From Oceanospirillum linum (GTDB taxonomy: Bacteria; Pseudomonadota; Gammaproteobacteria; Pseudomonadales; Halomonadaceae), in the NCBI RefSeq assembly GCF_001995095.2, contig NZ_MTSD02000002.1:248001-312000 (forward strand): a stretch of DNA of 64,000 nt. The letters run 5' to 3'. The position numbers were made by a program, and so were the translations under genes. Under the pieces are notes generated by a model. The model did not search any database and was not told where the DNA came from. It saw only the letters and a list, made by a program, of their open reading frames with translations. Numbering within the stretch: the first letter of the stretch is position 1; every line of letters begins with the position of its first letter. Shown here in pieces: positions 46,833 to 55,640 of this stretch.

Positions 46833-47366
46833 ATGCCGTTACATATCTGTTTTATTCATGGAAAAGAGAGTGGCCCCTGGGGTAACAAGGGCCAACTTTT
46901 TTCCCGAATTGCCAACGAACGCGGCCACGAGTTCAGTGCCTTAAACTACCTGAGCGCTGAAAACCCTGACGACCCAGAGAGCCGGGTTAAAATGCTGAAT
47001 GCCTATCTGGCAGAAACTAAAATCCCCGGTAATGAACTCATTTTGGTGGGCTCCAGCATGGGGGGATATGTCGCAGCCCGTGCCAGTCAGAAGTACAGGG
47101 CTGCTGGTATGTTTCTGATGGCCCCGGCAATAGGGCTGCAACACTACCCTGTTCAATGGCCTGAAATCAAAGCGGGCTCAGTATATCTGGTACACGGCTT
47201 ATTTGATCGTACAATCCCCTGGATGAACACCAATATGTTAAGTCAAAAGCTTGACTGCAAGATTCATCTATTGGCGGACGATCATCGTCTTAGTGACAGC
47301 TTGGATCTGATTGAAGAGGACTTTCTGATCTTTCTTGCTGAACTGGAAAGCACCCTGAACGCATAA
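46833..47366 (+). CDS. Small alpha/beta hydrolase (YqiA/YcfP-like)
   Basis: Predicted esterase or thioesterase of unknown substrate. The 177-residue protein has the oxyanion segment CFIHGKESGPWGNKG, nucleophile elbow LVGSSMGGYVAA, catalytic Asp candidate in VHGLFDRTIPW and His in LLADDHRLSDSL: a complete Ser-Asp-His triad in the compact YqiA-like fold. GGAG lies before the ATG. No signal peptide. Confidence 0.88.
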   Translation: MPLHICFIHGKESGPWGNKGQLFSRIANERGHEFSALNYLSAENPDDPESRVKMLNAYLAETKIPGNELILVGSSMGGYVAARASQKYRAAGMFLMAPAIGLQHYPVQWPEIKAGSVYLVHGLFDRTIPWMNTNMLSQKLDCKIHLLADDHRLSDSLDLIEEDFLIFLAELESTLNA

Positions 47367-47411
47367 AGAAGACTGACCCAGGCCTGATGCGAAAGAACAG
47401 CCCATGAAAAC

Positions 47412-47438
47412 AAAAAAAGAGGACATCCCATGTCCCCT
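47412..47438 (-). terminator. Terminator for the GGDEF gene
   Basis: Minus strand stem of AGGGGACAT with ATGTCCTCT (one G-T pair) around a GGG loop followed by six to seven T, about 50 bases after the stop of the GGDEF gene. It might also limit read-through from the hydrolase gene. Confidence 0.78.
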
Positions 47439-47487
47439 AAGAGCAATAGCCTATTCGGCCTGTATGGGCTCTACACTGAAAAACAAA

Positions 47488-48078
47488 CTATCCGCAAGCT
47501 TTTGCCTTCAACTCCTGGTCAAAGTTAAGGATATGAAGCTGCCCCACCCCCTGGTATTTCATACTGTTACTGTAGCGCTGAGCCTCAGCCAGAACCTGAC
47601 TCAATGGGGCACTCCCCATCGTAATGGCAGCTGTAACCGTGCAGGTTAGCTCAATTAATTGATCCGCCAGATGAATACCAGGCTTAAGGGCTTGCTGAAT
47701 ATCCAGAGAGAGAGTCTTCAGACTTTCGCCATCAACAGGAGCGTCGGTCAATAATAACTGCACAAAGCAGTCACCATCATAGCGATAGCATCGACTATCC
47801 CAACGCTGACGGATACCGGTCAGGCGGTTTGCCGTCATCGCCAGAACAAAGTCACCAATAGCCCGCCCATGCTCCCGGTTAAAGCGCGAAAACTGATCAA
47901 GTTCAACCATCACAATCACCAGCTCACGGCCGGATAACGCCGGTGCCCTGATATCACTGTCCAATACAGAACGACAAAGTAAACCGGTTAGTGCGTCATA
48001 ATGGTCTGATATACCCGTCAAAGCCCATTTCGACGAATCCATTGGAGTAAAAACCGGAGCACGGGTTTCAATTGTCAT
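47488..48078 (-). CDS. Degenerate GGDEF domain protein
   Basis: A 196-residue, single-domain protein with the diguanylate cyclase fold: DHYDALTGLLCRSVLDSDI (usual DxLTGLxNR start), VIVMVELDQFSRFNREHG (metal Asp region retained as ELDQF) and YRYDGDCFVQLL where active enzymes have RYGGDEF. The signature is DGDCF at residues 101-105, with the first Gly and the Glu lost, and the RxxD inhibitory site is absent. It is therefore probably not a cyclase and may bind nucleotide or protein as a regulator. AGAGG lies before the ATG. Confidence 0.85.
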   Translation of the reverse strand: MTIETRAPVFTPMDSSKWALTGISDHYDALTGLLCRSVLDSDIRAPALSGRELVIVMVELDQFSRFNREHGRAIGDFVLAMTANRLTGIRQRWDSRCYRYDGDCFVQLLLTDAPVDGESLKTLSLDIQQALKPGIHLADQLIELTCTVTAAITMGSAPLSQVLAEAQRYSNSMKYQGVGQLHILNFDQELKAKACG

Positions 48079-48306
48079 AACCAGACCTCTTTAATGGCGC
48101 ATCACATTGTTCTTTTTGTTGTGATGGGAGTCAGAACAAATGCCATGAAAAATAGTATTTGGTATCAAGCCAAAGCGTGTTCTTTTGTAATACTGAGTTA
48201 AAGCCTGTAACAAGGCTACTGGGTTCACTACTGTTCTCTTTCAGGGTTTTCCCTAGGGTATAATACGGCTGTCAAAGGTATACTAAAATCATACTGCGAA
48301 CTGGAT

Positions 48307-50226
48307 ATGAAAATGGAAGAGCCCAAAAAAATATCTTTTACAAATCAGCTAGTTAGGTCGATCGTCCTACCAGCCTTACTTGTGGTCGCTCTTCTTTCAG
48401 CTCTGCAGCTGTACCTTTACTATCAACTCAGTGCAACCAGCATGCAGGCCCACGCGGACAAACAAATAAAGTTGATTGTACCGATTCTTTCCAAAGCACT
48501 TTATGATGCTGATGCAGAAACCATCAGCCTGGTTGGCGACAGTCTTTTCCAAGAATCCAATGTCGATTATCTGATGATTTCGGACCAGTTCTCACGGGTT
48601 TATCTGCGAAGCAGAAACAGCGAAAACATGCAGCTCCCTTCTATAGCGGTATCCAGGTCATTGAGCTACACAAACAATAGCGGGCAGAGCCTACTACTGG
48701 GCAATATTAATATTCAATATAACCCTCAGATACTGCTGGAAGGCCGAACCGAAGCCCTCGCCACTATTATCGCCCTTGGCATTCTCAAGTTTGTTTTCCC
48801 TTTGCTGGCACTGACTTTATTCCTGCATCAGAAAGTTCAGCGCAGACTCAGCTATCTTATCAGGAAAATATCTGACTCCCGACCGGATAACCTGCGCCGG
48901 ATAGACCCAAGGCGCAGCGACCCCGGAGAGATTAAGGAGCTGATCGGTGCCTATAATCAGCTCCAGGAAAATAACTTCCGCTACCACAACCGCCAGCAGG
49001 AAGCACACGCAAAGCTTATTGAACGTACGAATGAGGTCGCTGAGAGCCGGGAATCCGCCCGTATGCTGACCAATATGCTTCAGAATAGCCAAAAACGATA
49101 TCGGGCACTCTTCCACCGGAATGTAGACGCGCTTCTTATTGTGGAAAGCTTCCGCCTGGAAGAGGAAGAACGCTTTCGCATCATCGATGCAAACCTGGCA
49201 GCCATGAGTATTCTGGACCGGGCGCTTGATCAGCTTATTAAGCAGGATTTTGAAGCTATGTTCGGATCTAAACCTCTGGAGCATGGTCGCTATCTGCTTA
49301 ACAGCAACACGCTCCCCCCCTCCTTACAGAAAGCGAATCTTCAGATAGAGTTACATTTCAATGTGGTCATGTTTGAGAAACAAGGGATTTATTACGTCAC
49401 GCTAAGGGATGTAAGTGATAAAATACGGGCTGAAAAACTGGAAAAAGAAGCCAATGAGTTGATGAACTTCCGTCAAAATCAGATGGCTATTGCTGAAATG
49501 GCAACAACCATTGCCCACGAGATCAATCAACCACTTGCCGCTATTCAGAATTATGCTCTGTCTGCGATCAACTTCAGCAGATCGGGACAGATCAATCAGG
49601 ACAAGCTTCACCAAAGCCTTGAGCAGTTAATGCAGCAAGCCGATATTGCATCCCAGATTGTACAGCAGGCCAGGACTCAGCTTGGCCGTAATGACTACCC
49701 GCAGCAACCACTGAATCTTATTCAGGCACTCGAAGAGAGCCAGGCCCTGTGTCAGCATAGGGCAGATAAGCATAACATTACCCTTAGCTTCCACTCTGAG
49801 CTGGAAAAAGCGACCGCTGTTGCTAACGAAGTTCAGTTCAAACAGATCATGATTAATACGCTTTCAAACGCTATAGAAGCACTCGCTGAAAGCACTGCAG
49901 ATCCCAGGGAGATCAACATTTCACTGGACCGTGAAGATCACAATTATGTGATTCAGATCAGAGATAACGGGCCTGGTATCGAAAATATAGAGCGGGTGTT
50001 CACCGCTCATTTCAGCACCAAAGAAAAGGGACTGGGTATGGGACTTGCTATTTGTCGTAGTATTGCGGAAATGCATCATGGTTCAATTACAGCCCGCAAC
50101 CTCACCCCCTGTGGCGCTGAGTTTACTTTGCGCCTGCCTGACCATATCGATATAACAGATAAAAAGACCGCAATACTGAAAACTGAACCCTCAGAATCTG
50201 AAGCTGATCCACTGAACCCATCATAA
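48307..50226 (+). CDS. Membrane sensor histidine kinase with PAS domain
   Basis: Two-component sensor. The 639-residue protein has a membrane helix (about 16-39), a periplasmic domain of about 110 residues (40-149, containing KALYDADAETISLVGDSLFQ as in CACHE/CHASE-like sensors), a second helix (150-173), a HAMP-like linker and coiled coil, a PAS domain (262-372), the phosphoacceptor H404 in TTIAHEINQPLAAIQNYA, and an ATPase domain with N box NTLSNAIEAL, DNGPGI and GLGMGLAICR. The H box is of the FixL/DctB type. The regulator gene follows after 30 bases. Confidence 0.94.
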   Translation: MKMEEPKKISFTNQLVRSIVLPALLVVALLSALQLYLYYQLSATSMQAHADKQIKLIVPILSKALYDADAETISLVGDSLFQESNVDYLMISDQFSRVYLRSRNSENMQLPSIAVSRSLSYTNNSGQSLLLGNINIQYNPQILLEGRTEALATIIALGILKFVFPLLALTLFLHQKVQRRLSYLIRKISDSRPDNLRRIDPRRSDPGEIKELIGAYNQLQENNFRYHNRQQEAHAKLIERTNEVAESRESARMLTNMLQNSQKRYRALFHRNVDALLIVESFRLEEEERFRIIDANLAAMSILDRALDQLIKQDFEAMFGSKPLEHGRYLLNSNTLPPSLQKANLQIELHFNVVMFEKQGIYYVTLRDVSDKIRAEKLEKEANELMNFRQNQMAIAEMATTIAHEINQPLAAIQNYALSAINFSRSGQINQDKLHQSLEQLMQQADIASQIVQQARTQLGRNDYPQQPLNLIQALEESQALCQHRADKHNITLSFHSELEKATAVANEVQFKQIMINTLSNAIEALAESTADPREINISLDREDHNYVIQIRDNGPGIENIERVFTAHFSTKEKGLGMGLAICRSIAEMHHGSITARNLTPCGAEFTLRLPDHIDITDKKTAILKTEPSESEADPLNPS

Positions 50227-50255
50227 ACACTGGCTACTTTCAGGGAGATATCCAC

Positions 50256-50885
50256 TTGCAGGCACTACCACAAAAAATCCATATTATTGACGATACTGAG
50301 TCTGTTGCCGCTTCACTTCAGATGTTACTGGAATCCTATGGCTATGATGCCATTACTCACTCATCCGGCGAGAACTTTTTACACAGCATGGAGGCCAAAA
50401 CCTCTGAACCCTGTTGCCTCCTTCTCGATGTCAGGATGCAGGGAATGAGCGGCATTGAGCTTTTCCAGCAACTGGAATCACTGGATGTGATTGCGCCGGT
50501 TATTTTTATTACCGGTCACGCAACTGTTCCTATGGCGGTGAGAGCCATTCAACTGGGTGCATTCGATTTTCTGGAAAAACCCATCGACCACAGCCAGTTA
50601 ATCTTTAAAGTAGAGTCGGCTTTAAAGAAGTTCCGTGAAACAAAGAGTGCTTTACAGATCGAACAGGAGAGTCATAAAGCTCTGGAGTCACTGACAAAAC
50701 GCGAATATCAGATCCTGGAGCTGCTGGTCAAAGGGTGTGCAAACAAAGAGGTTGCCCGCGAGCTGAATATTACCGTCAAAACCGTTGAGTATCATCGCAG
50801 TAATATTATGCGCAAAACGGCAGTTAATTCACTTCCCGAGCTGGTCAGGCTTCACCTGACCTACCAGAAATCCTGTAAAATATAG
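50256..50885 (+). CDS. FixJ/NarL-type response regulator
   Basis: DNA-binding partner of the preceding kinase. The 209-residue protein has a receiver domain with acidic pair D12-D13, phosphoacceptor D58 (LLLDVRMQGMSG), Thr in FITGHA and Lys in FLEKPID, then a LuxR-type helix-turn-helix (LTKREYQILELLVKGCANKE, ITVKTVEYHRSNIMRKT). The receiver is closest to the FixJ/TtrR class. The start codon is TTG with GGGAG eight bases upstream. The next gene, a binding protein, begins after five bases. Confidence 0.94.
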   Translation: MQALPQKIHIIDDTESVAASLQMLLESYGYDAITHSSGENFLHSMEAKTSEPCCLLLDVRMQGMSGIELFQQLESLDVIAPVIFITGHATVPMAVRAIQLGAFDFLEKPIDHSQLIFKVESALKKFRETKSALQIEQESHKALESLTKREYQILELLVKGCANKEVARELNITVKTVEYHRSNIMRKTAVNSLPELVRLHLTYQKSCKI

Positions 50886-50890
50886 AGCCC

Positions 50891-52126
50891 GTGGCCCGGA
50901 AAAATATGCCTCTAATAAACCCTGCCTACCTGATACAGGTACTTTTTTTAAAGGCCTGCAGGAGCTTTGCCTGTTGCCTTATATTGCTGTCACTGCCCAT
51001 CAGCAGTCTGGCCTCCGCCTTGGAATTGACACCGGCAGACAGAAGTAATTCCGCTGATATTCCAGCACAAGAACATCACCACACCACCTACCGGATTGTT
51101 GTGCTGGTCAATAAATCAGAGAACCCCTTTTGGTCACAGGTCAGGGCATCAGCAGAAAAAGCAGCCCGCGACCTTAATCTGGAACTGCAGATTATTGCTA
51201 TCAACAACAACCCATTGCGCCCCGTCCGTGTTCTTTCTGCTCTGGTGAATTCCAGCCATAAACCCAATGCGGTACTTTTCCCCAATATCAAAAATACAGG
51301 GAAAGCTATTCTGGAGCTGCTTGAACAGCACCAGGTCTACAGTATTGTTTACGACAACGGCTTTGCTCCAAAAGATAACATGGGGCTTCCGGGTCAGTTT
51401 TATCGGTACTGGGTAGGCCAAATCGATGCAGGTAACTATGAAGCCAGTCGCCAGCTAACCCAGGAGCTACTTAATCAGGCTCTGACAATGTTCCCGGACC
51501 AACGCCCTCTGCCAATAATCGTTCTGGAGGGCCGGACAGCATCAAGAGCTAACGCGCAACGGCTGCTGGGAATGTTTGATGCATTAATGACCTACAGCAA
51601 GCAGGTAGAGATCCGGCAAATTTTCCGAACACGCTATGATACACGGCATGCGCGTCATGCAACCCTTACAGCCCACAGGCGTTACCCTGGTGTACGGGCT
51701 ATCTGGGCCGCCAATGATGCCATGGCACTTAGCGCGGCAGAGGCTGTAAAAGAAACCGGATTAATTCCCGGAAAGGATGTCCTGATTACCGGCTTTGACC
51801 TTCTGCCGGAAGCCCAGGAAAAAATTAAAACAGGGGAGCTGCTTAACAGCTATGGCGGACACGCACTGTCAGCAGCCTGGGGACTGGTTTACCTGCACGA
51901 TATTTTGCACGATAGTTCTCATAAATACCGTCGCTTAGCAATACCATTGCAATCCGGCAGGCACTCTTTCAAAGTCCCTCAGCCCACTCCGGAAGGGATT
52001 CTCTGGGTAAAACCAGACACTGATTTTTCCAATATCGATTTCTCCTCTTTGAGCCTGATCTCTGACCAACCGCAGCAAAGCGATCAAAAAAATCGTTATC
52101 TGTTTGAACAACGCCACGTGCCATAG
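50891..52126 (+). CDS. Orphan periplasmic binding protein (type 1, LacI/RbsB fold)
   Basis: The 411-residue product has an export signal (ACCLILLSLPISSLASA) and a type 1 periplasmic binding fold: IVVLVNKSENPFWSQVRASA, NAVLFPNIKNTGKAI, PIIVLEGRTASRANAQRLLG, AIWAANDAMALSAAEAVKE and VLITGFDLLPEAQEKIKTG, resembling sugar or autoinducer binding proteins. There is no ABC permease or ATPase gene nearby. It follows a kinase-regulator pair with five bases spacing, so it is more likely a ligand sensor feeding the kinase (compare LuxP-LuxQ, TorT-TorS) than an importer component. GTG at 50891 or ATG at 50906 could start it. Confidence 0.85.
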   Translation: MARKNMPLINPAYLIQVLFLKACRSFACCLILLSLPISSLASALELTPADRSNSADIPAQEHHHTTYRIVVLVNKSENPFWSQVRASAEKAARDLNLELQIIAINNNPLRPVRVLSALVNSSHKPNAVLFPNIKNTGKAILELLEQHQVYSIVYDNGFAPKDNMGLPGQFYRYWVGQIDAGNYEASRQLTQELLNQALTMFPDQRPLPIIVLEGRTASRANAQRLLGMFDALMTYSKQVEIRQIFRTRYDTRHARHATLTAHRRYPGVRAIWAANDAMALSAAEAVKETGLIPGKDVLITGFDLLPEAQEKIKTGELLNSYGGHALSAAWGLVYLHDILHDSSHKYRRLAIPLQSGRHSFKVPQPTPEGILWVKPDTDFSNIDFSSLSLISDQPQQSDQKNRYLFEQRHVP

Positions 52127-52179
52127 CCGAAAAGCATGCACACAGGTTTGCGTTTGTGGCACCCCATCCTTAGACTGTT

Positions 52180-52196
52180 GTTTTTACGGTAAAAAC
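52180..52196. promoter_or_regulatory. Perfect 17-bp palindrome just upstream of the unknown membrane gene
   Basis: GTTTTTAC, a central G, then GTAAAAAC form a perfect 8-1-8 inverted repeat ending six bases before the ATG at 52203. It could be an operator or a hairpin close to the ribosome site; no matching regulator is known to me. Confidence 0.4.
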
Positions 52197-52202
52197 TGGA
52201 AT

Positions 52203-54149
52203 ATGGTTATGGGTTTCTTCAGCCGGAAAAAGTCAGATAGTACGACCACTAAAGTCTCTATTCAGCGTGAAGGCTTCGCTCATATCCGTCAGATCAGTGA
52301 AGCCGTAACCACCATGCCCTGGGGTTTATCGCTTCTCTCTCTGGCCTGGACTGCAGGGCCTGTTACCCTCCTGGCCGCACAACTTAGCTATGTGCTCGGT
52401 TATAACAAAGCCCCTACCCAGGAAAACCTGATGTTCTTTATCATCTACACCATTATCACAGGTGTAGCAGGTATTGTTGCTCAGGTCGTTTATCGCTTAA
52501 CCCGGGTGCCGAAACTGGAAGAGGAAAAGCGCAGAGTCTCCCTGGTATTAGAGCAGCTACCGGAACTCCGCTGGCAGGTCCTGGATCTTCACACCCATCA
52601 GCATGACCCGGAGCAGCGCCAGCGCTACGTTGCCAAGCTTCTACTGCAGAAAGCGGACCTCGACCCGGAATCACTGAAGCAAGCGACTTATGATCTTACT
52701 CAGAATAAGGCATTTGCCCGCCTGATCAGTCAAATCGAAATTTACCGCCAGGTTGGCATGGATCGCCGGATCGATGACCTGGTAGAGAGCCAGCGATTCC
52801 TGATTCGCCACGTACTGGTTCAGTTAGAGTCCGTTGAACCCGACGCTATCCCCTACCTTAGAACCCGTTTACAGGGCGATAGCCCGGATCAGAAAGTGGG
52901 TATGCCCCGTCAGGAAAACTTTATTGAGCGTATTTTTGCCGCCATTGAAGAAGAGAACGATCTTCTGATGTCAGACGAAGATGTCGAAGAGATGATCGTG
53001 CTTGCCTTTGAACTGCTGTGTGGCCGGAAAATCCCTATGCTCACATTTACCTACCGCGGGCGCTGGGAGCTGGCAACCGCACTGGATAAGATGGAACGCA
53101 ATCGCAGTGAATACCGTATTGCCCAGGCCACCGGCCTCAGCCGTATCAGAGCTCTGGCCAGTTTTATTAATCAACAATACCTGCTTCAGCGCACCAGTGA
53201 AGAGGAAGAGATCGAACAGCTGCAGATCAACCAGTCTGCCGACATTCTGGTGGAAAATACCGAACGCTATATGGATGAATGCGCCAGCCGCCTGTCAGAA
53301 TACTGCAGACAAGCCAAAAGAAAACGCGCCGATGCTGATAAAGAGTGGATTCGCGAACAGGCACGGCAACTGGGTGAAGCACTCAATCTCTGGAAAGAAA
53401 TTCGCCGGGCTTATGAGCATATCGGACGCATGCACGTCCAGCTGCTGAAAGCATCCCAACGCTGGGAAAAGTTCGTTGATACGTTCTCTGTCAGCGATAC
53501 CAAGCTCCAGATCGGCTCTGGCCATCGGGGTCTGACCGTCACTGAAAAGTCTATCTATCTGGATGAAGAAGCCATCAGTGAAGTCTGCGCCCGATTAAAT
53601 GACTTTCTGGTCAAGCATAAGCTCACCCCGGAAGATCAGAACCTCGCCCGTAACAAAACCCTCCGAGGTCGTGTAGAGCGCTCTCTGCTGCCCGAAGATC
53701 ACATTACCCCTGAAATAGCCAAGCAACTGGCCATCGAAATTGCGCTGGCTCTGGAGCCACATATTTTATTGAGCCGACCGGAGATACAGCGCGCGATTTA
53801 CAGTACGAATGCTATCTATATGAATGATATTGAGCCAGGAATGAGTGCTGCCACCAAAACCGCCATGGGGCGTGCTATGGCTAATGAAAAAAGGCACGAT
53901 CTCTCGGTGGCCGCTGAGCGTCTCGCTCTGGCACTGGTGAAACATTACCAGGTTGAGCTTGGAGAAGATGCCATCGCGTTCCTGCGTGACACCTACCATG
54001 CCCGCGAAAGCAGACTGAATATGTTAAGTCAGTTTACAACATCGCGGGAACGTAAGGTCAGTTACCTGAACCTACGTCCACCAGTGGTAGCCGCCCCCAA
54101 ACGGGACTGGTATAAAGCCCTGATTGAGGCCAGGCGACTACGGGATTAA
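52203..54149 (+). CDS. Uncharacterised membrane-anchored helical protein
   Basis: I do not recognise this protein of about 648 residues. Near the N-terminus are two hydrophobic segments (about residues 28-52, GLSLLSLAWTAGPVTLLAAQ; and 61-81, LMFFIIYTIITGVAGIVAQV). The remaining 560 residues are soluble, highly charged and apparently almost all helical, with heptad-like stretches (EEEEIEQLQINQSADILVEN; KRKRADADKEWIREQARQLG). No catalytic motif was found. ATG codons at 52203 and 52209 are both possible; an upstream reading into the binding-protein gene is unlikely. It follows the kinase-regulator-binding protein genes on the same strand and converges on moaA with six bases between. Confidence 0.85.
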   Translation: MVMGFFSRKKSDSTTTKVSIQREGFAHIRQISEAVTTMPWGLSLLSLAWTAGPVTLLAAQLSYVLGYNKAPTQENLMFFIIYTIITGVAGIVAQVVYRLTRVPKLEEEKRRVSLVLEQLPELRWQVLDLHTHQHDPEQRQRYVAKLLLQKADLDPESLKQATYDLTQNKAFARLISQIEIYRQVGMDRRIDDLVESQRFLIRHVLVQLESVEPDAIPYLRTRLQGDSPDQKVGMPRQENFIERIFAAIEEENDLLMSDEDVEEMIVLAFELLCGRKIPMLTFTYRGRWELATALDKMERNRSEYRIAQATGLSRIRALASFINQQYLLQRTSEEEEIEQLQINQSADILVENTERYMDECASRLSEYCRQAKRKRADADKEWIREQARQLGEALNLWKEIRRAYEHIGRMHVQLLKASQRWEKFVDTFSVSDTKLQIGSGHRGLTVTEKSIYLDEEAISEVCARLNDFLVKHKLTPEDQNLARNKTLRGRVERSLLPEDHITPEIAKQLAIEIALALEPHILLSRPEIQRAIYSTNAIYMNDIEPGMSAATKTAMGRAMANEKRHDLSVAAERLALALVKHYQVELGEDAIAFLRDTYHARESRLNMLSQFTTSRERKVSYLNLRPPVVAAPKRDWYKALIEARRLRD

Positions 54150-54155
54150 CCCAGT

Positions 54156-55166
54156 TTAACCACCGGTCATGTTCATAAAGCGCACCACCTGAACATCACC
54201 ATCTGTTGTAAAATGATGTCGCTCAGGCTTAATCGCCATACTGTCACGGATCGCCTGTTTCAGCGGCTCAATATCACCCGGATTTGCCCGGATAATCGCC
54301 CTGAGATCAACCGAATGTTCGTTACCCAAACAGAGCAGAAGACGCCCTTCTGCAGTGACACGAACCCGATTGCAGCTGCTGCAGAAGTTATGGCTATAGG
54401 GCGAGATAAAACCTACCTTGGTTTTAAGACCAGGAATACGGAAATAACGGGACGGTCCATCGGTTTTCTCTGTGGTCGGTAACAGCTCATAACGGGCGGC
54501 AATCGTCTCCCGAACCTCATCACTTGAGCAGTAGGTCTCGTCACGCTGATGTTCAGAGATCTCCCCCAAGGGCATCTCCTCGATATAACTGATATCGATA
54601 TCCCGCGCTATCGCAAACTCCAGCAGATCAAGAATTTCATGATCATTGCGACCTTTCAGAATCACAGCATTCAGTTTAATACCCTTAAAGCCCGCTGCTA
54701 CAGCCGCATCAATACCCGCGACAACCTGATTCAGATCCCCCTTACGGGTCAACTGATGAAACAGCACCGGATCGAGGGAATCCAGGGATATATTCAGCCG
54801 CTTAAGGCCTGCAGCTTTAAGATCACCAGCCATTCGACCTAACTGTGAGCCGTTAGAGGTCATGGCAAAATCTGTAATCTGCTCAAGATCACCAATATGA
54901 TGGATCAATTCCATCACATTCCGCCGCACAAGGGGCTCACCACCGGTGAGGCGAATTTTATTCACCCCAAGCTGCGCAAAAGCATCTGCAATCAGTGCTA
55001 TCTCTTCCAGTGTCAGCACTTTTTCACGGGGCAGAAAGATCATATCCTCCTCCATGCAGTACACACAGCGGAAGTCGCAGCGGTCTGTTACCGACAACCG
55101 GACATAGGTCACCTGACGACCAAAACCATCAATCAGGGGAGTAACCGGAGTCTCAACGGTGCTCAT
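54156..55166 (-). CDS. moaA: GTP 3',8-cyclase MoaA (radical SAM)
   Basis: First step of molybdenum cofactor synthesis: converts GTP to 3',8-cyclo-GTP. The 336-residue enzyme has the radical SAM cluster motif [11 protein letters not shown] (CxxxCxxC, residues 30-37), [12 protein letters not shown], the second cluster cysteines in [20 protein letters not shown], and the C-terminal double glycine (MNMTGG). The ATG overlaps the moaE stop by four bases, so translation is coupled. Confidence 0.97.
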   Translation of the reverse strand: MSTVETPVTPLIDGFGRQVTYVRLSVTDRCDFRCVYCMEEDMIFLPREKVLTLEEIALIADAFAQLGVNKIRLTGGEPLVRRNVMELIHHIGDLEQITDFAMTSNGSQLGRMAGDLKAAGLKRLNISLDSLDPVLFHQLTRKGDLNQVVAGIDAAVAAGFKGIKLNAVILKGRNDHEILDLLEFAIARDIDISYIEEMPLGEISEHQRDETYCSSDEVRETIAARYELLPTTEKTDGPSRYFRIPGLKTKVGFISPYSHNFCSSCNRVRVTAEGRLLLCLGNEHSVDLRAIIRANPGDIEPLKQAIRDSMAIKPERHHFTTDGDVQVVRFMNMTGG

Positions 55167-55636
55167 ATCTCACCCTCCTGCCAACGTTCAGCAGCAGTCG
55201 CATCCGATGAACGGGCCGAGACCCAATAGTCACCTTGCCGCGTATTTTCTTTTTTCCAGAAAGGGGCTCGGGTTTTCAGAAAGTCCATAATAAAGCTACA
55301 GCCATCAAAGGCCGCCTGACGGTGTGCTGATGCCACAGCGACCAACACAATAGGGTCTCCCGGTGTCAATCGGCCAACCCGGTGAACCACATGAATAGCC
55401 TGCAATGGCCAGCGCTCTGCAGCCTCTGCAGCAATCTCCGCCAACGCCTGCTCTGTCATGCCCGGATAATGCTCCAGAGTCAGCGCCAGTACATCCGGTT
55501 TTTCATTAAAGTCCCGCACCAGACCACTGAAGGTCACAATAGCCCCGATATCGGTACGGTCAGCAGATATCGCCCGGTTAACCGCCCCAAGGTCAAACTC
55601 CGCCTCCTGAACACTGATCTGAATCTGACAGCTCAT
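55163..55636 (-). CDS. moaE: Molybdopterin synthase catalytic subunit MoaE
   Basis: Catalyses sulfur transfer from MoaD thiocarboxylate to form the dithiolene of molybdopterin. The 157-residue protein has [66 protein letters not shown] and APFWKKE, the active-site Lys/Arg region. It starts four bases after the stop of the MoaC-MoaD fusion gene, whose C-terminal domain is its partner subunit. Confidence 0.96.
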   Translation of the reverse strand: MSCQIQISVQEAEFDLGAVNRAISADRTDIGAIVTFSGLVRDFNEKPDVLALTLEHYPGMTEQALAEIAAEAAERWPLQAIHVVHRVGRLTPGDPIVLVAVASAHRQAAFDGCSFIMDFLKTRAPFWKKENTRQGDYWVSARSSDATAAERWQEGEI

Positions 55637-55640
55637 CCGC

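Noticed and set aside
47404-47649. An 81-codon plus-strand frame after the small hydrolase gene
   Set aside because: Overlaps the terminator and the 3' end of the GGDEF gene on the other strand; no coding features.
52104-52202. An N-terminal extension of the unknown membrane protein
   Set aside because: It would overlap the binding-protein gene, includes a Cys-rich stretch unlike the rest, and lacks a ribosome site; starts at 52203 or 52209 are better.
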